From positions 1 through 5,312 of the forward strand of contig CAMBHM010000112.1 in NCBI GenBank assembly GCA_945867185.1: a DNA stretch of 5,312 nt. The letters run 5' to 3'. The notes under the pieces are model-generated. The model did no database searches. It saw only the letters and a program-made list of their open reading frames with translations, and was not told the DNA's origin. Shown here one piece after another: positions 1 through 3,849 of the stretch. The position numbers and the translations under genes were made by a program. The stretch's first letter is position 1. The number at the start of each line of letters is the position of its first letter. Source of the DNA: Legionella genomosp. 1. GTDB lineage: Bacteria > Pseudomonadota > Gammaproteobacteria > Legionellales > Legionellaceae.

Positions 1-797
1 TGCTAGCCGCAGTCACGCCCATTCCGGATTCTTTATCAGAATATGCCTTTGCAGGTCTTCTAAGAGGCCAACGCACACAGCTGACACGTTGCATTGGATC
101 AGATTTACATGTCCCAGCACGAGCGGAAATCATCCTAGAAGGTTATTTACAACCTGGTGTTGAAGCCCCTGAGGGGCCCTTTGGCGATCATACCGGCTAC
201 TACAACGAAGTACAGTCCTTCCCTGTCTTCACCGTCGAGCGACTCACGCATCGTACCAATCCTATCTATCACAGTACTTACACAGGCCGTCCTCCCGATG
301 AACCTGCCATTTTAGGGCTTGCCTTGAATGAGGTGTTTATTCCCTTATTACAAAAGCAATTTCCAGAAATCGTTGATTTTTATTTGCCCCCAGAGGGATG
401 TTCTTATCGGTTGGCCATCGTCACCATTCAAAAGCAATATCCAGGTCATGCCAAACGCATCATGATGGCTGTCTGGTCTTTTTTAAGACAGTTCATGTAC
501 ACCAAATTTGTCATTGTATGTGACGAAGACATCAATGCCCGTCATTGGCCTGATGTCGTATGGGCAATGACCACCCGCATGGATCCCACCCGAGACACCG
601 TTTTGGTGGATAACACCCCTATCGATTATCTCGACTTTGCTTCCCCCATTTCCGGTTTAGGCTCTAAGATGGGATTAGATGCCACTCACAAATGGCCAGG
701 GGAAACCCAACGTGAATGGGGGCGAGCCATCACCATGGATCCTGATGTCATCACTCGAGTCGATGCCTATTGGTCCTTATTGGGGCTTACGCCATGA
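1..797 (+). CDS. ubiD: UbiD, 4-hydroxy-3-polyprenylbenzoate decarboxylase (5' truncated)
   Basis: UbiD decarboxylates 3-polyprenyl-4-hydroxybenzoate in ubiquinone synthesis, using the prenylated FMN made by UbiX. Only the C-terminal 264 residues are present; the frame is open from base 3, and against the E. coli protein of about 497 residues roughly the first 230 are missing because the window starts inside the gene. Seen directly: [11 protein letters not shown] near the start, the family signature [15 protein letters not shown] with its catalytic-region glutamate, then [71 protein letters not shown] and [12 protein letters not shown]. These match E. coli UbiD almost residue for residue as I remember it. 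The ATG at 324 is internal and not a start. The TGA stop (795-797) overlaps the next gene's ATG as ATGA, implying translational coupling. No truncation or lost motif is seen in the part visible. Confidence 0.97.
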   Translation, partial: LAAVTPIPDSLSEYAFAGLLRGQRTQLTRCIGSDLHVPARAEIILEGYLQPGVEAPEGPFGDHTGYYNEVQSFPVFTVERLTHRTNPIYHSTYTGRPPDEPAILGLALNEVFIPLLQKQFPEIVDFYLPPEGCSYRLAIVTIQKQYPGHAKRIMMAVWSFLRQFMYTKFVIVCDEDINARHWPDVVWAMTTRMDPTRDTVLVDNTPIDYLDFASPISGLGSKMGLDATHKWPGETQREWGRAITMDPDVITRVDAYWSLLGLTP

Positions 798-1483
798 GCA
801 CTCAACAAACCCAAGCACGCGTTATCAGCATCACCCCATTAACCAATACGATCGTGCAACTGATATTAGAACCTACCTATTATTTCGCGTATGAAGCAGG
901 TCAATATCTACAAATCCACTCCCACGATGATCTCTTAAGCTACTCTATAGCCAACGCTCCGTTGGGATCGCATCGTTATGAGCTACATATTCGTCATGGA
1001 CAAGATAACGCCCATACAGAGCGCTTGCTTGCTGATATTCAGAAAACAGGCATGGTAACGTTACAAGCTCCCTTTGGAGACTGTGTCTTAAGCGCACTGA
1101 GCCCCCATAAACCCCTCTTATTTGTCGCAGGAGGCACGGGGTTCGCACCCATCAAAGCCATGATTGAACAATTGCTGGTGCACAATGATACACGCCCTGT
1201 CCACTTATTCTGGGGTGCTCGATCTCAAAGCGACTTATATTTAGAAGAGGCGGTATTACATTGGCAATCACACGTCCCTCATTTTACTTACTACCCCCTC
1301 GTTTCTGAAAAGAGCCAAGATACACTGGTCACCTATTTATTAACAAAACACAGACAAGATCTGCGAGACTGGCAAATCGTCATCAATGGCCCTTTAGAGA
1401 TGGTCTATCACACGAAAGACGCTTTACTCAGCCATGGGGCCACTTTAAAACAATTATATTCAGACGCATTTAGGAGAGAGTAA
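794..1483 (+). CDS. fre: Fre/LuxG-type NAD(P)H-flavin reductase
   Basis: A 229-residue soluble oxidoreductase of the ferredoxin-NADP reductase superfamily, the size of E. coli Fre (233). Such enzymes reduce free FMN, FAD or riboflavin with NAD(P)H. Visible in order: AGQYL (35-39), flavin-site YSIANAP (50-56), the pyridine-nucleotide loop [10 protein letters not shown] (111-120), FWGAR (139-143), INGPLEMV (197-204) and C-terminal YSDAF (222-226), matching GDAF at the Fre C-terminus. In the usual R-x-[YF]-S flavin motif the Arg is Leu48 here, while Ser51 is kept. I chose ATG 794 over the in-frame ATG at 770 because it overlaps the ubiD stop as ATGA and the protein then aligns with the Fre N-terminus; TGGGG at 781-785 may be a weak ribosome site. 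Reduced FMN feeds UbiX and hence UbiD, which would explain the pairing (inference). A more specialised reductase cannot be excluded. Confidence 0.88.
   Translation: MSTQQTQARVISITPLTNTIVQLILEPTYYFAYEAGQYLQIHSHDDLLSYSIANAPLGSHRYELHIRHGQDNAHTERLLADIQKTGMVTLQAPFGDCVLSALSPHKPLLFVAGGTGFAPIKAMIEQLLVHNDTRPVHLFWGARSQSDLYLEEAVLHWQSHVPHFTYYPLVSEKSQDTLVTYLLTKHRQDLRDWQIVINGPLEMVYHTKDALLSHGATLKQLYSDAFRRE
1472..1479 (+). promoter_or_regulatory. Ribosome binding site of the small membrane protein
   Basis: AGGAGAGA lies just before the ATG at 1483 and inside the last codons of the flavin reductase gene. It is a strong purine-rich Shine-Dalgarno site and supports the short ORF being a real, translationally coupled gene. 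Confidence 0.7.
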
Positions 1484-1674
1484 TGGACAGCTTCTATCAA
1501 ATACTGGGGCTCATCGGTGCAGGATTGATAATCTGGGTATTGTATCGACACATCAAAGGACAACCACAACAATTCAGTCGTGAAAACTTGTCCAAAAGTC
1601 TTTCAAGCATGGGCCTATTGGCATTGATATTGATTGGCGTGGTAGGACTGCTAGTTCTCTTAACGCGGCATTAA
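1483..1674 (+). CDS. Small two-helix inner-membrane protein of unknown function
   Basis: I do not recognise this 63-residue protein as a named family. It shows two hydrophobic helices, about residues 5-22 (YQILGLIGAGLIIWVLYR) and 43-60 (MGLLALILIGVVGLLVLL), joined by a basic, polar loop (RHIKGQPQQFSRENLSKS). By the positive-inside rule the loop would face the cytoplasm and both ends the periplasm. The start is firm: the ATG overlaps the upstream TAA by one base (TAATG) and follows AGGAGAGA. Third gene of the ubiD-fre operon, so it may be tied to membrane quinone or redox work, but nothing in the sequence proves this. Its TAA stop shares four bases with the stop of convergent hspQ. The length, spacing and clean helix pattern make a chance ORF unlikely. 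Confidence 0.75.
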   Translation: MDSFYQILGLIGAGLIIWVLYRHIKGQPQQFSRENLSKSLSSMGLLALILIGVVGLLVLLTRH

Positions 1675-1678
1675 TGCC
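1667..1678. repeat. Perfect 12-bp palindrome carrying both convergent stop codons
   Basis: GGCATTAATGCC is its own reverse complement. Its central TTAA (1671-1674) supplies the TAA of the membrane-protein gene on one strand and the TAA of hspQ on the other, so both proteins end in His followed by stop. There is no intergenic space and no T-tract, so it is not a standard terminator. Confidence 0.8.
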
Positions 1679-1982
1679 CTCGAGAAAGACCACGATAAGT
1701 ACCCGCTGTTTTGACCAAATATCCTTCTACCTTGGGGTTATCAATGGCTTGTCGATTCATGTCAAAAGCCAGTAATGATTCTTCCACATAAGTAACTTGA
1801 CTGCTTTCGTCCACCAACAAGCGATACCACGGATGACGCGTTGCAAAACTGCGTTTACATGCTTGGGGATTGTAGCGCCCGGAAGCCTGAAAAAGCGGAT
1901 CAACATCAACCACTACGGCACGATACCCTTGACGTTTGTGCACCACCAAATCCCCAATATTGAATTTTGCCATCCTGCTCAT
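1671..1982 (-). CDS. hspQ: HspQ, heat-shock protein / YccV-like hemimethylated-DNA-binding family
   Basis: A 103-residue small cytoplasmic protein of the HspQ/YccV family. In enterobacteria HspQ is a heat-shock protein that binds hemimethylated oriC DNA and acts as a specificity factor for Lon protease; that role is carried over here by family only. Seen: the family core FNIGDLVVHKRQGYRAVVVD then VDPLF (7-31), PWYRLLVD (51-58), TYVEESLL (64-71) and the closing NPKVEGYL (82-89), where many relatives have HP in place of NP. Length matches the E. coli protein (105). Start at 1982 is preferred because GGGGAAG lies a few bases upstream; an in-frame ATG at 1973 (MAKF) is the alternative. No convincing sigma32 promoter is visible upstream. 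It is convergent with the ubiD operon and lies 69 bases after the EEP gene on the same strand, so read-through is possible. Confidence 0.9.
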   Translation of the reverse strand: MSRMAKFNIGDLVVHKRQGYRAVVVDVDPLFQASGRYNPQACKRSFATRHPWYRLLVDESSQVTYVEESLLAFDMNRQAIDNPKVEGYLVKTAGTYRGLSRGH

Positions 1983-1985
1983 TTG

Positions 1986-1992
1986 CTTCCCC
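1986..1992 (-). promoter_or_regulatory. Ribosome binding site of hspQ
   Basis: On the - strand GGGGAAG ends three bases before the ATG at 1982. It is the reason for preferring that start over the in-frame ATG at 1973, which has no well-spaced site. Confidence 0.5.
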
Positions 1993-2051
1993 GGATATGT
2001 CTGATATAAATACTATCGGTTCATTTCGTGAAAGCTGAAGGGGAAGGGGGG

Positions 2052-3485
2052 TTAGACCACTTGCAACGTCATAGAACTCAATGCACTGTCTTCCTGATTG
2101 GACCTGCTAGTAAATAACGCTGAAAGACAGTTTTTTATTGAAACATTAGATTGACTGATGGCTCGTGCCAGCAAAACGCCAAGATAAATAATACCAACAA
2201 AGAAACCAATCACCACCTGCGACCCAGGCGGTAATAATAAAAACAACGACGTACTGAGTGCAATCAGTGACGTTTTTGAAGTCAAAATTCGATATGAATC
2301 CATGATCACTTTCTTAAGGATCATCTTTTTACTGTTCGCGTCCTTTAAACTGTTCTCCAAAGCACGCCAATCACTTTTCCAAGAATCATCCACTAAAGGA
2401 TCCTGACCACGTCCTCTGAGCTCATCCTCTTTATCCATTAACGCTTTAAAGGCAGCATTAAACGCCGTCAATTCCTTGGTTGGCTCTTCTAATAATAACC
2501 AAAAAGACAAAATAGTCGCCTGCTTCCTTACAAAAAAAGTAATATCTTCTTGCAGAGCACAATATATTTTTGAAAGATCTGAAAGCGCCTGCGGAACTTC
2601 TTTAGGGAACACCAAAATACCTAAATCTAAATTGACATTATTATCAGGCCGACTTGCTTCATGAAGATTATGGGTATTAGAGTGATCACGGGTGTATTGT
2701 ATTTGGCCCTCACCAGGCCGCTCGTACCCTAACAAATCAAACCGTGGGCCCAATATACGCACCATTTTTTGATAGGCTAAGGTCGCCTCTTCACCTTCAT
2801 GTGGTTTGGGAATATTAAAATCACCACACAATAACACCTCATCATCAGGACCAATCACGCCATCTGCCACCTGCTGCTCAATGATTTTTTTCAGTTCAAC
2901 ACATTGCTCAAGTGTGATTTCCACATAATGCATGCGATCCCACTCAGGATAATATGCTTGCAAATGGGTATTAAAAACGTGATGTTTTTTACCGTTTTTT
3001 GTAAAACTAAGTTGCATCGCTCCTTTATTGGCCCACGCATCCGCCCCAATCAAATAATCTATTTTACTCTGATAAATATGCGGGGTTTCTGTCAAATCGG
3101 TATAAGGTTGCTTGATAAAAACCTTCACTCCACCATTAAAAAATGCAAGCCAGTCCGCCCCAAGCCGATCACTTGCTGCATATCCTCGTTCCAACATTTT
3201 TTGAGTGAAGTATTTGTCTGCGGCTTTATCAAATAATTCTTGGACACAACACACATCCGCTTGATGACTATCAAAATAATCCACAACCGCTGTGATCTGA
3301 TGTTCAATATACTCTTGTGATTTATTAATCCCACTCGGATTAGGAATAATGGCATGCATCAACTGCAAATTATAAGAAATAACCTTGAGTTGCGCTGCTT
3401 CTATCACAATAGGTTGATGATCAGACAGATCGCACCTTACACCGCCTTCCTTAAACCAAGGCGCTTCTATTTTTATATTGGACAT
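2052..3485 (-). CDS. Membrane-anchored EEP (sphingomyelinase/DNase I-like) superfamily protein
   Basis: A 477-residue protein with an N-terminal endonuclease/exonuclease/phosphatase fold. Counting from the upstream ATG at 3515: VISYNLQ (45-51) with the metal-site Asn, VCCVQELFD (88-96) with the catalytic-site Glu, NKGAMQLSF (163-171), FNTHLQA (181-187) and LLCGDFNIP (228-236). The order and the NKG and THLxA elements fit sphingomyelinase/phosphodiesterase members better than DNA-repair enzymes. The closing SDH motif is not found: LSDL (311-314) is the nearest match. A helical middle (about 320-410) leads to two hydrophobic segments (about 414-430 and 433-452) and a polar tail, so the enzyme should be tail-anchored. 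No signal peptide. Start 3485 is chosen for GGGGG six bases upstream and because the ATG at 3515 lies inside a likely -10 box. It is more AT-rich than ubiD. Substrate unknown; a secreted host-lipid enzyme is speculation. Confidence 0.85.
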   Translation of the reverse strand: MSNIKIEAPWFKEGGVRCDLSDHQPIVIEAAQLKVISYNLQLMHAIIPNPSGINKSQEYIEHQITAVVDYFDSHQADVCCVQELFDKAADKYFTQKMLERGYAASDRLGADWLAFFNGGVKVFIKQPYTDLTETPHIYQSKIDYLIGADAWANKGAMQLSFTKNGKKHHVFNTHLQAYYPEWDRMHYVEITLEQCVELKKIIEQQVADGVIGPDDEVLLCGDFNIPKPHEGEEATLAYQKMVRILGPRFDLLGYERPGEGQIQYTRDHSNTHNLHEASRPDNNVNLDLGILVFPKEVPQALSDLSKIYCALQEDITFFVRKQATILSFWLLLEEPTKELTAFNAAFKALMDKEDELRGRGQDPLVDDSWKSDWRALENSLKDANSKKMILKKVIMDSYRILTSKTSLIALSTSLFLLLPPGSQVVIGFFVGIIYLGVLLARAISQSNVSIKNCLSALFTSRSNQEDSALSSMTLQVV

Positions 3486-3491
3486 GTCGTG

Positions 3492-3496
3492 CCCCC
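3492..3496 (-). promoter_or_regulatory. Ribosome binding site deciding the EEP start
   Basis: On the - strand GGGGG lies six bases before the ATG at 3485. The longer in-frame start at 3515 is preceded by AACAGTTACT, which has no Shine-Dalgarno character, so the shorter protein is favoured. Confidence 0.5.
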
Positions 3497-3510
3497 ATGG
3501 AATACGAGAG

Positions 3511-3546
3511 ATCATAGTAACTGTTGATCATTAAGAGAGCCTTAGG
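3511..3546 (-). promoter_or_regulatory. Candidate EEP-gene promoter with PmrA-like tandem box
   Basis: Reading the - strand, CCTAAGGCT-CT-CTTAATGAT (3546 to 3527) resembles the Legionella/Coxiella PmrA tandem consensus CTTAATATT-N2-CTTAATATT: the near half fits 7 of 9 and the far half 5 of 9, with the exact two-base spacer. Ten bases on is TATGAT (3516-3511), a 5/6 match to TATAAT. The box covers the place of the -35, as expected for an activator compensating for a poor -35 (CTCTCT). The transcript would begin near 3505, leaving a leader of about 20 bases that carries GGGGG before the ATG at 3485. Confidence 0.4.
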
Positions 3547-3559
3547 GAACCGATAACAT

Positions 3560-3588
3560 TTGATTTTCTCCCTAGAATTAGGTATAAA
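3560..3588 (+). promoter_or_regulatory. Sigma70-like promoter for the vWA leader
   Basis: TTGATT (3560-3565) and TATAAA (3583-3588) are separated by exactly 17 bases, giving 4/6 and 5/6 matches to TTGACA and TATAAT. It is the best promoter-like sequence on the + strand of this region and would start RNA near 3595, about 255 bases before the vWA ATG. Confidence 0.5.
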
Positions 3589-3618
3589 AACTGCAGCAAG
3601 TAACCATGGAATGGGATC

Positions 3619-3687
3619 ATGACTATCACTAAAACAGGCTTGTTTTATCGTCTAATACAACAATCACGAGAGGCTCCTCACTCGTGA
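3619..3687 (+). CDS. Possible 22-codon leader peptide upstream of the vWA gene
   Basis: ATG at 3619 opens 22 codons (MTITKTGLFYRLIQQSREAP then HS) ending in TGA at 3685-3687. GGAA at 3608-3611 is a weak ribosome site. It begins about 25 bases after the predicted transcript start, and its stop lies inside the 3' arm of the 10-bp hairpin, so a translating ribosome would melt that hairpin. No codon run suggests amino-acid attenuation. A frame this short can arise by chance; the call rests on position only. Confidence 0.2.
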   Translation: MTITKTGLFYRLIQQSREAPHS

Positions 3688-3690
3688 TTG
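3661..3690 (+). promoter_or_regulatory. Perfect 10-bp leader hairpin whose loop matches the vWA Shine-Dalgarno site
   Basis: CAATCACGAG pairs without mismatch to CTCGTGATTG around the loop AGGCTCCTCA. Loop bases 3672-3678 (GGCTCCT) are the exact complement of AGGAGCC at 3839-3845, which covers the ribosome site of the vWA gene. No T-run follows (GCTACGCATC), so it is not a standard terminator on the + strand. A leader element that masks the ribosome site is the reading I favour; a dyad operator for a DNA-binding protein is the alternative. Confidence 0.45.
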
Positions 3691-3837
3691 GCTACGCATC
3701 ATTTTAACCTAAAAATTTTTATGCGCTTTCGTAAGCCAATATGCCTAGAAAAAGAAATTCAACTGTGCTACGTTTAGCTGCGTCTTGGCTATCGCTTTAC
3801 AAAAAGTTAGGGTATCTATTAGCCAATAAAAACAAAT

Positions 3838-3843
3838 AAGGAG
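3838..3843 (+). promoter_or_regulatory. Ribosome binding site of the vWA gene
   Basis: AAGGAG sits six bases before the ATG at 3850. It is a near-ideal Shine-Dalgarno site and fixes the start. The surrounding AGGAGCC is complementary to the loop of the upstream hairpin. Confidence 0.8.
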
Positions 3844-3849
3844 CCAAAC

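Larger units (their letters stand above)
3486..3849. other. Divergent intergenic region between the EEP and vWA genes
   Basis: About 360 bases with no gene long enough to be firm. It holds the EEP promoter on the left, a sigma70-like promoter facing right, a possible 22-codon leader ORF (3619-3687), a 7-bp hairpin TAAAACA/TGTTTTA (3630-3636/3641-3647), the 10-bp hairpin at 3661-3690, an A5T5 tract at 3711-3720 that should be stiff or bent, copies of AGCCAA/TTGGCT able to form alternative stems, and the vWA ribosome site. The rightward leader would be about 255 bases long, which is unusual for an unregulated gene. Confidence 0.7.

Noticed and set aside
770..793. Longer start for the flavin reductase at ATG 770
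   Set aside because: It adds eight residues inside ubiD with no family match, whereas ATG 794 makes the ATGA overlap.
324..797. Separate 157-residue gene starting at ATG 324
   Set aside because: The same frame is open back to base 3 and encodes UbiD signatures upstream of 324, so this is an internal Met.
2003..2033. hspQ promoter TTTCAC-17-TTTATA or a sigma32 site on the - strand
   Set aside because: The -35 and -10 match only about 2/6 and 3/6, and no CTTGAA/CCCCAT pair is visible.
2904..3355. Open frames of 110 (+) and 76 (-) codons inside the EEP gene
   Set aside because: Both are out-of-frame shadows over the EEP catalytic domain and show no motif or ribosome site.
3661..3690. Rho-independent terminator
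   Set aside because: The stem is strong but neither side carries a T-run of usual length, and no gene ends close by.
3796..3822. Second vWA promoter TTTACA-15-TATTAG
   Set aside because: The spacer is short and the -10 poor; kept as a reminder that a start here would bypass the leader model.
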